From assembly GCA_021736965.1 (NCBI GenBank), contig JAIPEV010000005.1, positions 1 to 21,030 of the forward strand: DNA of 21,030 bases, in the 5' to 3' direction. Position 1 is the first letter of the stretch. Each line of letters opens with the position of its first letter. The notes under the pieces are model-generated. The model was not told where the DNA came from and made no database searches. It saw nothing but the letters and a program-made list of their open reading frames with translations. Position numbers and translations under genes: made by a program. The stretch is from Halanaerobiales bacterium (GTDB lineage Bacteria; Bacillota; Halanaerobiia; Halanaerobiales; M55B127). Below, piece after piece: positions 1 to 7,924 of the stretch.

Positions 1-86
1 TTTTTTATTATTTTTTTAAATTTAATATCATAACCACTTAATACTTTTTCAGTTGTCATGATATCAACATCTTTAATTATAGTCAC
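1..86 (-). CDS. Start of an unidentified gene running off the window edge
   Basis: A GTG start (84-86) is preceded by a good ribosome site, AAAGGAG (93-99), six bases away. The frame stays open for 28 codons to the window edge and begins MTIIKDVDIMTTEKVLSGYD. It starts 25 bases after the stop of the Lon-family gene on the same strand, with no terminator between, so the two are probably cotranscribed. The visible part is too short to assign a family. A short Thr-rich opening followed by a Gly-Tyr turn is loosely like YbjQ-type small proteins, but this is only a guess. Confidence 0.5.
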   Translation of the reverse strand, partial: MTIIKDVDIMTTEKVLSGYDIKFKKIIK

Positions 87-111
87 TTTAAACTCCTTTA
101 ATCTTTATATA

Positions 112-2496
112 TTAATCTTCTTTATCCTTTTTGGATTTAAAATCTGCTGCTTTTTTAGCCTTTTCTTCCATTATATCTTTCACCTTTTGATGTACTTTGT
201 TAGCTGACCTATCAAACATTATCTCAATTGCCTGATCAATCTCTTTAACTTCATAAATATGGAATTTTTCATCCTTAACTGCTTGAACTATTTCATCATT
301 TAACATTAGATTATCTATATTTTGTTTTGGGACAACTACACCTTGCTTATTATTTAAACCTTTATTTTTACACACCTTATAAAAACCCTCTATCTTTTCA
401 TTGACACCACCAATTGGTTGGATCATACCTTTTTGATTCATTGAACCTGTAATTGCTATCTCCTGTCTAATCGGTAAACTTGCAATTGAAGATAAGATAG
501 CAATTAATTCAGCTGCAGTGGCACTATCTCCTTCTATCCCACCATAACTTTGTTCAAAAGCAAGTGATGCATTAAGACTTAAGGGTATATCCTGAGCATA
601 CTTATTACCTAAATAACCAGAGAATATAAGGACTGCCTTATTGTGGATCTTACCACTCATCTCTGCCTCTCGTTCAATATTTATTATCCCATCCTGTCCA
701 ATATAAGTTTGAGCAGTTATTTTACTCGGCTTACCAAATGAATACTGACCGGTCTGATAAACTGAAAGTCCATTAATCTGACCGACCTTTTCACCTTCAA
801 CATCTATTAATATATGTTCTTTATCAATGTTTTCTTGTATCTTCTCTTCAACAAGATTGGATCTTTTTATCTTTTCTAAAATAGCTTTTTTAACATCATC
901 TTTTTTAACTAACTGATGATTATTGACTTCTGCTATAGAATTTGCCTCATAGATAATTTCTAAGATTTGATTAAATCTAGCTGTCATTTTCTCTTTATCT
1001 TCAGAAATCCTACTACTATATTCAATTACCTTAGAAACCGCTTTTGGAGTAAAATGGTTAAGATCTTCTTTATTACAAATCGAACATATAAAAGAAGCAA
1101 AGCTATCCATATTTTCCTGACTTCTTTTCATTTCATAGTCGAAATCTGCTCTAATTTTAAATAATTTTTTGAACTCTTCATCATAACGATACAAGAGTTG
1201 ATAAATATATGGATTCCCAATTAATATGATCTTTATGTCTACAGGAATACCTCCTGGTTTCAAACCACTAATCGGTATAGTTCTATACTGTTCACCAATA
1301 TTTTCCACAACTATCTCCTTATTTATTAAAATTCTTTTTAAAGTTTCCCAGGCAAATGGTTTTGTTAATAAATCCTCTATTTTAAGAATTAGATAACCTC
1401 CACTTGCTTGATGAACTGCTCCACTTCTGATCATTGTGAAGTCTGTTTTTAAGGTTCCAAACTGACTCTTTGCTTCAATCTTACCAAAGAGATTATAATA
1501 AGTCGGATTGTGTTCAAAGATTACAGGAGCTCCTTTTAACTCACGATTATCAACCATTAAGTTTACTTTATACCTAATAAAGAAAGATTCATCATCACCC
1601 TGTTGAAATATTTTTGGGATATTATTTGAGTCATCATCACCATCTTTAAACTTATCTAAATTTTGTGTGATATCATACTTGACCTTTTCAAGATACTGTA
1701 CAATTTCTTTTATATCATCATACTTGTTTTTTAATCTGTCTATCCTAGGATCAATGACATTTAAACTTAGTTTCTTTTCCATTTCTTTTAATTTATCCTG
1801 TGCTTTAGATTTAATATCTCTAATCTTACGCATCATCTTTTCTAATTCATTTTGTATTTTCTGGCTTTTTTCTCTTAGTTTACTTTTTCTTTCTTCATCG
1901 AACTTTTGGAACTCTTCCTGTTTTATAATATTACCTTTTTCGTCTATAGGGACAGGTACAGTACCTCTTGCTGTGTTTTGTAAGGTAAATCCTTCTTCAT
2001 TTATCTCTTGGTCAAACTCTTCCATTATTTGATTTGATCTCTCTTGGTATTTACCCATAATCTTATTACGTGCTTCATCATATTCATCACTTTGAAAAAC
2101 TTCTGGAATTTCTTCTTTTAAGTCTTTTATAAAATTTTCCATATCACTTTCTAATCTAATACCAGTACCGTTTGGGATCTTTAATGCTTGAGGTTTTTCA
2201 GGATTATCAAAGTTAAAAACATAACATAAATCATCAGGTACCTTTTTGTTTTCAGCTTTCTTTTTTGCTATCGTTTTGGCATAGGTAGAACGACCTGAAC
2301 CTGCCATACCTGATATATAAATATTATAGCCATTCTGATTAATTCTCATTCCAGTTTCAATTGCATCTACTGCTCTTTTTTGTCCAATAATTCCATCCTG
2401 AAAAGGCTCTAAATCTGCTGTAGATTCAAAGTCAAAGTTTTCAGGATTGCAGCAACATTTTAGTTGTTCATTATTTATTTTATAATTATTTCCCAT
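112..2496 (-). CDS. Lon-family ATP-dependent serine protease (AAA_32 ATPase plus S16 protease)
   Basis: A cytosolic protease that couples ATP hydrolysis to protein unfolding and degradation. It is 794 residues and lacks the N-terminal substrate domain of classical LonA. The ATPase part has a Walker A loop at residues 63-71 (GMAGSGRST, Arg where Lys is usual) and a Walker B-like hydrophobic run ending Glu-Asp near 367-376. Between them lies a highly charged stretch, about 195-285, that looks coiled-coil. The S16 protease domain spans roughly 565-765, with the catalytic dyad Ser658 (in GDSATAAEL) and Lys701 (in GGVNEKIEGF). A run of three Cys sits at 14-16. The tail is Lys-rich and probably disordered. 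The start is fixed by a strong ribosome site (GGAGGTGA) seven bases upstream. It has its own extended -10 promoter and follows a terminator. Family assignment is firm; substrates are unknown. Confidence 0.95.
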   Translation of the reverse strand: MGNNYKINNEQLKCCCNPENFDFESTADLEPFQDGIIGQKRAVDAIETGMRINQNGYNIYISGMAGSGRSTYAKTIAKKKAENKKVPDDLCYVFNFDNPEKPQALKIPNGTGIRLESDMENFIKDLKEEIPEVFQSDEYDEARNKIMGKYQERSNQIMEEFDQEINEEGFTLQNTARGTVPVPIDEKGNIIKQEEFQKFDEERKSKLREKSQKIQNELEKMMRKIRDIKSKAQDKLKEMEKKLSLNVIDPRIDRLKNKYDDIKEIVQYLEKVKYDITQNLDKFKDGDDDSNNIPKIFQQGDDESFFIRYKVNLMVDNRELKGAPVIFEHNPTYYNLFGKIEAKSQFGTLKTDFTMIRSGAVHQASGGYLILKIEDLLTKPFAWETLKRILINKEIVVENIGEQYRTIPISGLKPGGIPVDIKIILIGNPYIYQLLYRYDEEFKKLFKIRADFDYEMKRSQENMDSFASFICSICNKEDLNHFTPKAVSKVIEYSSRISEDKEKMTARFNQILEIIYEANSIAEVNNHQLVKKDDVKKAILEKIKRSNLVEEKIQENIDKEHILIDVEGEKVGQINGLSVYQTGQYSFGKPSKITAQTYIGQDGIINIEREAEMSGKIHNKAVLIFSGYLGNKYAQDIPLSLNASLAFEQSYGGIEGDSATAAELIAILSSIASLPIRQEIAITGSMNQKGMIQPIGGVNEKIEGFYKVCKNKGLNNKQGVVVPKQNIDNLMLNDEIVQAVKDEKFHIYEVKEIDQAIEIMFDRSANKVHQKVKDIMEEKAKKAADFKSKKDKED

Positions 2497-2525
2497 ATCA
2501 TCTCACCTCCGAAACTATTATCTAA

Positions 2526-2555
2526 ATTATACCATAGATCAAAAGATAATTTAAA
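2526..2555 (-). promoter_or_regulatory. Promoter of the Lon-family gene
   Basis: The -10 box TATAAT (2526-2531) is preceded by TGG, giving an extended -10. A 4/6 match to the -35 box, TTTAAA (2550-2555), lies 18 bases upstream. Transcription would start near 2519, just ahead of the ribosome site, and after the terminator at 2591-2620, so the gene can be expressed independently of what lies upstream. Confidence 0.65.
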
Positions 2556-2585
2556 GTAAATTAAATAAGAATTAAAGAGTTGTAA

Positions 2586-2690
2586 AATATAAAAACCCTA
2601 CCTGTAAATGACAGATAGGGAAGGGGTGTCCTTAAATAAATTATTATTTGGTTAAGCAAAAATATAAAAAAAAACACTTTTTTCAATATT
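2586..2690 (-). ncRNA. Candidate small RNA (promoter and terminator with no gene between)
   Basis: A promoter (-35 at 2720-2725, extended -10 at 2697-2702) predicts a start near 2690, and an intrinsic terminator ends near 2588. The product would be about 100 nt, beginning with an A-rich and then U-rich segment and ending with the ten-base terminator stem. I see no ATG or GTG with a ribosome site inside; a TTG-led open frame exists but has no Shine-Dalgarno. It does not match any RNA family I can recognise (not 6S, tmRNA, SRP or a known riboswitch). It could instead be an attenuated leader for the downstream protease gene. Confidence 0.4.
2591..2620 (-). terminator. Intrinsic terminator upstream of the Lon-family gene
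   Basis: Ten-base arms (2596-2605 and 2611-2620, one mismatch that is a wobble pair in one RNA orientation) close a five-base loop. On the minus strand the stem is followed by five U and further U-rich sequence. It lies about 150 bases after the hydantoinase-family gene, but also about 75-90 bases after a good-looking promoter, so it may end either the upstream mRNA or a short transcript of its own. Confidence 0.85.
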
Positions 2691-2696
2691 AAAGAT

Positions 2697-2725
2697 AGTA
2701 TAACATAATTAGTTATTTTGTGCAA
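2697..2725 (-). promoter_or_regulatory. Promoter between the hydantoinase and Lon-family genes
   Basis: The -10 box TATACT (2697-2702) carries an upstream TGT, giving an extended -10 (TGnTATACT). The -35 box TTGCAC (2720-2725) matches only its TTG and is spaced exactly 17 bases away. The predicted transcript runs into the terminator at 2591-2620. Confidence 0.55.
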
Positions 2726-2773
2726 GTATTCACATAAAATTCTATATCAATTATATTGAGCTTTTGTTTCTCT

Positions 2774-4168
2774 TTAATTAAAGAGAGAACTTTGCTCTGC
2801 TTTTAAAAATCTACCATAGGCTCTATAACCTCGATAAGCTCCTTTTTTTATAACATAGTTTCCTCTACAAATTGTTGCTATTGGATAGCCTTCTACCTCA
2901 AGGTGACTGTAAGGACTATAACCAGCATTAGAATGTAGATAGATCTCATTTAATTTTTTATTTTTTTTAGGATCAAATATAACTAAGTCCGCATCTGTGT
3001 TCTCCTTAAGGCTTCCCTTCCCTGGATAAAGACCAAAAATCTTAGCTGGGTTTACAGATAACTTACTTACTATATCTATAATTTCTAATTCATTTTCTAA
3101 ACCAAAGTGATAAATTAATGGTAGTAACGTTTCTGAACCTGGGATTCCGGGTAAAGTATTAAATACATTATTATTGCCCATCTTTTTCTGTTTTTTATTA
3201 TAAGAACAATGGTCAGTTGCAACAACATCTATTAGATCACTTTTTAGTCCCTGCCAGAGGATTTTGTTATCTTCTTTAGTTCTTAAAGGTGGAGTCATAA
3301 AATAGAAATAACCATCTTCTCTGCTTAAAAATTCTTTATTTAAAAGAAGATAATGAGGAGTTGTTTCTGTATAGATTTTTACACCCATTTCTTTTTGTTT
3401 TTTTAGTTCATTATATCCAGGCTTAGAAGATAGATGAGCTATATATAAAGGAAGATTAACCATTTTACTAAGTTCTGCCATCTTTTTTATTGCCAGTTTT
3501 TCTGCCTGATCTGTTCTAATCTCTGGATGGTACTTTAGGTCTGTTTTTCCTTCTTTTTTATATTTTTTTTCATTTTTTTCAATAGTTTTATTATCTTCAG
3601 CATGTACTGTAGGTAATAACTTTTGTTGTCTTAAAAGCTTAAAAAGCTCAAATAGTTTATCATCATCAATCAAATAACCTTCTTTTCGGTAAGTTGTAAA
3701 TATCTTGATATTATTTATACCGGCATCTTTTACTTCTCTTAATTTTTTCTCAATATGATCTGTATAATTTGTTACCACCTGATGAAAAGAATAGTCAACT
3801 ACTGCATCTCGAGCTTCATTTTTTCTTTCTTGAAGAGATTCTTTAAATGTCATACCTTTATCTTGTTGATCATCAATATAGTCAATAAATGTAGTTACTC
3901 CACCAAAGGCAGCTGATAAAGATCCACTGTAAAAATCATCTGCAGTAACTGAATTTCTGGACTTTAATAAATAATGAGTATGAGCATCAATTATACCTGG
4001 GAAGATATAACAACCATTGGCATTAATGACCTCACAATCTTTTATTTCAGATTGAGTAAAGTTTTCTTTTTTATCAACTTTTTTTATATAATGATCGTTA
4101 ATTAAAATATCCTTTCTCTCTACTTTGTTTTCAAATACCAACTTTCCATTTTTTATATATATATTCAT
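2774..4168 (-). CDS. hydA: Hydantoinase / dihydropyrimidinase family amidohydrolase
   Basis: A cyclic amide hydrolase of the amidohydrolase superfamily, expected to open dihydropyrimidine or hydantoin rings (dihydrouracil to N-carbamoyl-beta-alanine in the classical enzyme). The complete binuclear metal site is visible in 464 residues: His63 and His65 (DAHTH), Lys155 (the lysine that is carboxylated), His189 (VHAE), His245 (AHLSS) and Asp319 (ATDH). Tyr160 stands where the family has its transition-state tyrosine. The C-terminal NPAKIFGLYPGKG and ADLVIFDP segments are also typical. I chose the internal ATG at 4168 because AAAGAAGGTGG lies just before it, and because the longer frame to 4204 would run through a terminator. 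Allantoinase or dihydroorotase activity is less likely. The true substrate, perhaps a D-hydantoin rather than dihydrouracil, is not decided by sequence. Confidence 0.88.
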   Translation of the reverse strand: MNIYIKNGKLVFENKVERKDILINDHYIKKVDKKENFTQSEIKDCEVINANGCYIFPGIIDAHTHYLLKSRNSVTADDFYSGSLSAAFGGVTTFIDYIDDQQDKGMTFKESLQERKNEARDAVVDYSFHQVVTNYTDHIEKKLREVKDAGINNIKIFTTYRKEGYLIDDDKLFELFKLLRQQKLLPTVHAEDNKTIEKNEKKYKKEGKTDLKYHPEIRTDQAEKLAIKKMAELSKMVNLPLYIAHLSSKPGYNELKKQKEMGVKIYTETTPHYLLLNKEFLSREDGYFYFMTPPLRTKEDNKILWQGLKSDLIDVVATDHCSYNKKQKKMGNNNVFNTLPGIPGSETLLPLIYHFGLENELEIIDIVSKLSVNPAKIFGLYPGKGSLKENTDADLVIFDPKKNKKLNEIYLHSNAGYSPYSHLEVEGYPIATICRGNYVIKKGAYRGYRAYGRFLKAEQSSLFN

Positions 4169-4189
4169 CAATACCACCTTCTTTAATTT

Positions 4190-4221
4190 AAAAAAGCCTA
4201 TCATAAATCGATAGGCTTTTT
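4190..4221 (-). terminator. Intrinsic terminator after phoU
   Basis: A perfect 12-base inverted repeat (4191-4202 and 4210-4221) with a seven-base loop is followed on the minus strand by six U. It begins 15 bases after the phoU stop. Because the repeat also has U/A runs on the other side it is symmetrical and could work in both directions. It ends only 22 bases before the hydantoinase start codon. Confidence 0.88.
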
Positions 4222-4235
4222 AAAAATATTTTAAT

Positions 4236-4889
4236 CTAATACTTTGTTCTTTTCTTAGTTAAGATAAATATGGTTTCTTCTCCAATATTAGTAGCATGGT
4301 CCCCGATCCGTTCTAAGGACTTTGCCACATATGTAAATCTAAATATCTGATTTACATTCTCAATTTCTTCTTTCTTACTTATTAATTTCAAATTTTTATA
4401 GTATAACTGTTCATAGATATTATCTACTCTTTCATCCTGGCGGCAGGCCGCTTCAGCTAAATCTGCATTTTTTGTAATAAATGCTTCCAATACTACATCT
4501 AGCATATCTTTTACTATACTAGCTAATTCGGGTATCATAACTAATGACTGTAGATATTCTTCATCTTTAACTTCTAAAACAATTTCTGCAATATTTGTAG
4601 CATGATCTCCTATTCTTTCTAAATCACCAGCAATCTTAACTAAAGCAATACTAAACTGAGTATCACTCATTAGGGGTTTATCTAGTGCTAAAAGTCTTGA
4701 AACTTCTTCTTCAATAGTTACCTGATAACTATCCATTACATCATCTCTGTTTATTACATCTCTGGCTAAGTTTTCATCTTTTTCTTTAAGTGCTTTTATT
4801 GCATTTTGCAACATCTCTTCTGCAACTTCACTCATATTACTTAGGTCATCAAGTAGTTGTTTTCTTTTTTCTTCATAAACTTGTTCCAT
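4236..4889 (-). CDS. phoU: Phosphate signalling protein PhoU
   Basis: A cytoplasmic regulator that links the PstSCAB phosphate importer to the PhoR/PhoB (PhoP) two-component system. The 217-residue protein has the normal two-repeat helical build. Each half carries the metal-binding signature ERIGDHATNI (residues 91-100 and 193-202), with an E/D-rich partner helix before each. The ATG at 4889 has an in-frame stop just upstream; its ribosome site (AGAAGGGG) is about 12 bases away, rather far, so translation may be modest. No pst genes or two-component pair lie within the window: the upstream neighbour is a PfkB kinase 124 bases away, with no terminator between. It may be read through from the psu genes or have its own weak promoter, which I could not identify. 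Confidence 0.93.
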   Translation of the reverse strand: MEQVYEEKRKQLLDDLSNMSEVAEEMLQNAIKALKEKDENLARDVINRDDVMDSYQVTIEEEVSRLLALDKPLMSDTQFSIALVKIAGDLERIGDHATNIAEIVLEVKDEEYLQSLVMIPELASIVKDMLDVVLEAFITKNADLAEAACRQDERVDNIYEQLYYKNLKLISKKEEIENVNQIFRFTYVAKSLERIGDHATNIGEETIFILTKKRTKY

Positions 4890-5013
4890 ATAGACAGTTC
4901 AGCCCCTTCTTTAAAAATATATTCCTTAAATCATATATTCTCTATTGCATCTTAAAATCCTTCCTTAAAATCTTACGAGCTTTATTAAATTAAAAAATAT
5001 TGTTATATCTATT

Positions 5014-5916
5014 TTATACATTTTTATTCATATGGCTATCAGGTCTACCCCCAATATTTTTCACACATTTAAAGGCAGTTAGATTAGCTTTCCTAACAGC
5101 TTTATTTATATCATTGTTCTTAAGATAACAACTTATAAAGCCAGCAGCAAAGGCATCTCCTGCCCCTATAGTATCTGCTTTTTTAATCTCTAACTTCTGT
5201 TTTATGAACATGCTTTGCTCTGAATTAGAAATATAACAACCATCCTTACCCATAGTTAAAATAACATTTTGATAGTATCTATTTAATACTTCTATTATCT
5301 CTTTTGGCCTTTCTTTTCCACTAAGTACTCTACCCTCTTGAAGATTAGGAAAACAAAATTTGATACCTTTGGTTTGATTTAAAATTTTCTGGCTCCCATA
5401 TTTCTTTATTTCAGAATATGAGGAAGGATCAAAAGAAATCTCAATATTTTTTTTATTGGCGATCTCTATAATCTTTAAAGCTGATTTTTCCATATTCTTT
5501 CCACCAAAAAAACTATATCCACCTAGATGGATATGATCTATACCATCAAAATAATTTTTCTTAATATCAGCCGGGTTTAAACTACTATTTGCACCCCGGT
5601 CAGTTAACATAGTTCTCTCACCTTCCGAATTTAAAAAAACTACAACCTTACCCGTTTCTTTTTTAATATTAACTATATTAATAAATTTGATATCTTTATT
5701 TTTAAACTCTTTTTTAAGATAATCAGCAGCTAAATCATTACCAGTTTTGGCAACAAGTATAACCTTTTCTTTTAAGTAGTTAAGCCAAAATGAAAAGTTG
5801 GCAGCTGATCCACCACCCTTAAAAGATATATTAGAAGAGCTGTCAGTATCAAAATTGATTTCTTCTTGTAGATTAACCACAATATCAAGATTGATATCTC
5901 CAAAGACCAAGATCAT
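5014..5916 (-). CDS. psuK: PfkB-family kinase, probable pseudouridine kinase
   Basis: A 300-residue ribokinase-fold sugar/nucleoside kinase. The N-terminal glycine signature GGGSAANFS (34-42) and the C-terminal ATP/anion-hole signature DTIGAGDAF (248-256, Asp254 as catalytic base) are both intact. PfkB members cannot be told apart reliably from motifs alone. The assignment to pseudouridine rests on context: the start codon lies one base after the psuG stop (TAAAATG), and a kinase making pseudouridine 5'-phosphate is the expected partner of PsuG. The ribosome site (AAAGGAAGAG) lies inside the psuG end, suggesting translational coupling. A ribokinase or other nucleoside kinase role is the alternative. 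Confidence 0.85.
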   Translation of the reverse strand: MILVFGDINLDIVVNLQEEINFDTDSSSNISFKGGGSAANFSFWLNYLKEKVILVAKTGNDLAADYLKKEFKNKDIKFINIVNIKKETGKVVVFLNSEGERTMLTDRGANSSLNPADIKKNYFDGIDHIHLGGYSFFGGKNMEKSALKIIEIANKKNIEISFDPSSYSEIKKYGSQKILNQTKGIKFCFPNLQEGRVLSGKERPKEIIEVLNRYYQNVILTMGKDGCYISNSEQSMFIKQKLEIKKADTIGAGDAFAAGFISCYLKNNDINKAVRKANLTAFKCVKNIGGRPDSHMNKNV

Positions 5917-5917
5917 T

Positions 5918-6832
5918 TTATATCTCTTCCTTTAACTTCTGTGCTATATCAATTCCCACTTTTAAGTTATTTTTAACTAATGAAACATTAGCCTGTACAC
6001 TTTCTCCTTTGGTCTCTTTGTTAATCCTGCTGAGTAAATAAGGCGTTATTTTTTTACCTGTAATACTTTTTTCCTTTAATTCAATTAATAATTTATCCAA
6101 AATATTATTGTACTTAACTTTGTCTAATTCATCTTCTTTAGGTATAGGAACTGTAACTAAAATACCATTACTATTATTAATAATTTTATTTGCTTTTATA
6201 ATCTCAACAATCTCTTTTACATTTTCTATCCTATAGTCGACATCAAACTCACTCTCTCTAAGATAAAAAGCAGGAAGTTTATTCGTTTTATAACCTAAAA
6301 GAGGAACACCTTTAGTTTCAAGTACCTCCTGGGTCTTGGCTAAGTCAAGAACTGATTTAGCGCCTGCACAAATTACTGTTACAGGAAATTTAGCTAAGGC
6401 ATTAAGATCAGCTGAAATATCAAAGCTACTTTCAGCTCCGCGATGAACCCCACCTATTCCTCCAGTTACAAACAAATCGATCCCTGCTAAATATGCAATT
6501 TGCATTGTTGCAGCCACCGTTGTTGCTCCACTAAGCTTTTTAGCATTTAAAACAGGTATATCCCTTAGACTAGCTTTATGAATATTATCTGACTTAGCTA
6601 TATACTCTAACTCCTTATCATTTAAGCCAACCCTTATCTTTCCATCTATGATTGCAACCGTTGCAGGCATTACTCCTTTTTCTTTTGTTTGCTTAATTAG
6701 TTCTTTAGCAAGTTTGATATTATCTGGATAAGGAAAACCATGGGCAATTATGGTTGATTCAAGTGCAATAACAGGTCTATTTTTATCTAAGGCTTCTTTT
6801 ACTTCTTTTGATAAGTTTATAAGATTATTCAT
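5918..6832 (-). CDS. psuG: Pseudouridine-5'-phosphate glycosidase
   Basis: Cleaves the C-C glycosidic bond of pseudouridine 5'-phosphate to uracil and ribose 5-phosphate (reversible). The 304-residue product matches the family throughout. Visible are the ALESTIIAHGFPYP block with Glu25, HKASLRD with Lys86, the GGIGGVHRGAE loop, SADL with Asp141, and GAKSVLD with Lys159; these align with the Glu, Lys, Asp and Schiff-base Lys of E. coli PsuG. The start at 6832 is preferred over the ATG at 6841, because the ribosome site GAGAGG directly abuts the latter. It begins 15 bases after the ABC-2 permease stop and is followed at once by the kinase, so the four genes look like one transcript. Confidence 0.96.
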   Translation of the reverse strand: MNNLINLSKEVKEALDKNRPVIALESTIIAHGFPYPDNIKLAKELIKQTKEKGVMPATVAIIDGKIRVGLNDKELEYIAKSDNIHKASLRDIPVLNAKKLSGATTVAATMQIAYLAGIDLFVTGGIGGVHRGAESSFDISADLNALAKFPVTVICAGAKSVLDLAKTQEVLETKGVPLLGYKTNKLPAFYLRESEFDVDYRIENVKEIVEIIKANKIINNSNGILVTVPIPKEDELDKVKYNNILDKLLIELKEKSITGKKITPYLLSRINKETKGESVQANVSLVKNNLKVGIDIAQKLKEEI

Positions 6833-6847
6833 AAAAACCATCCTCTC

Positions 6848-7924
6848 TTATTCCCACTTCCAGAACTTAACTGTTATTAAAACTGTAAGAACTGACCAGA
6901 TTACTAAAATAGTTATATTTCTTGTCATCGTAACCTGAGAAGGTATACCTACCATTACCTCTCTTAAGGCATTACCTAGATAAGTTAGTGGTAACACCTT
7001 AACAATCGGTCTTATATACTTGGGCATAAAATCAATAGGAAAAAAGATCCCTGATAAAAACAGCATTGGAAACTGGACAATTTGAACTATTCCTCTCCCA
7101 CTTTCCATAGAATCGGCAAAAGTAATCAACATATATCCTAAACTTATAAAGGTAAAAGCACCAATTACAACAACTCCAAAAACAACTAAAAGGCTACTCA
7201 CAATATGTACATTAAAAAACCATCTACCTAAAAATATTATTAAAACTGTTTGAATAATAGATATTACTATCCTCATAGTTATCTCACTGCTTAAAATTAT
7301 CTGCCTTGGTAGTGGAGTTACTCCTAGTCCTCTGATAATACCTTTTTCTCTTAAGTTTAGAAAGTTAAATGATCCAAATAAGCCCAACTGCATAATAGCC
7401 ATCGCTAAAATTCCCGGTAATATATAGTCAAAGTCACTTAAAGTATCTGTGCTTACCGTGGATGTTTTTATCTTAAATACTTCTTTTTGATTAGTGATCT
7501 GTCTCTCAATATTATAAAAAATTTCTTTTAAAGAAGAAATCAATACCGTTGAAGCCTGGGCTCTTTGATCACTAGTAAGAATTTCTATTTCAAACTGTTC
7601 ATTAAGATTTCTATTTATTTCAGGAATTATTAAAACCAAATCCCTATTACCCTCTTGTAAAGCCTTTAGTTCAACTTGCTTTTTTCCTTTATTAATCTTA
7701 AATACTGAAATATTAGCAATACTTTCCTCGATACTTTTATTAAACACAGTATCGCCCTCAGATACAAAACCAATATTGTATAACTGTTCATTACCACTAT
7801 TTGTAAATATTAGACCAAAGATAAAAACAAATATGATAGGAAATGCTATTAACCAAAACATACCACTTTTATCTCTAATAAGTTCCTTTAGATTTGCAAT
7901 AAAAAGTTCTTTAAATAGTTTCAT
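6848..7924 (-). CDS. ABC-2 type transporter permease
   Basis: Membrane half of an ABC exporter of the DrrB/YhaP type, 358 residues. The layout is an N-terminal membrane helix (about 21-40), a large extracytoplasmic domain (about 45-165), then five hydrophobic segments between about 166 and 355; the Gly-rich LFLSGIFFPIDFMP loop is characteristic of ABC-2 proteins. The start at 7924 overlaps the ATPase gene by 14 bases and has a ribosome site GGAAGGG, so the two subunits are translationally coupled. The cargo is not predictable; family members export drugs, peptides, lipids or polysaccharides. Tight linkage to psuG downstream is unusual and could be accidental operon fusion. Confidence 0.92.
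   Translation of the reverse strand: MKLFKELFIANLKELIRDKSGMFWLIAFPIIFVFIFGLIFTNSGNEQLYNIGFVSEGDTVFNKSIEESIANISVFKINKGKKQVELKALQEGNRDLVLIIPEINRNLNEQFEIEILTSDQRAQASTVLISSLKEIFYNIERQITNQKEVFKIKTSTVSTDTLSDFDYILPGILAMAIMQLGLFGSFNFLNLREKGIIRGLGVTPLPRQIILSSEITMRIVISIIQTVLIIFLGRWFFNVHIVSSLLVVFGVVVIGAFTFISLGYMLITFADSMESGRGIVQIVQFPMLFLSGIFFPIDFMPKYIRPIVKVLPLTYLGNALREVMVGIPSQVTMTRNITILVIWSVLTVLITVKFWKWE

Noticed and set aside
1667..2032. 121-codon plus-strand open frame
   Set aside because: Antisense shadow of the charged coiled-coil part of the Lon-family gene; its Ser/Phe/Leu-rich product mirrors Lys/Glu codons.
112..2496. Arg instead of Lys in the Walker A loop as a broken ATPase
   Set aside because: GxGR-type loops occur in AAA_32 Lon-like proteins as far as I recall, and all protease residues are intact.
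4169..4204. Twelve-codon N-terminal extension of the hydantoinase gene
   Set aside because: It lies across the phoU terminator and has no ribosome site; the ATG at 4168 has a strong one.
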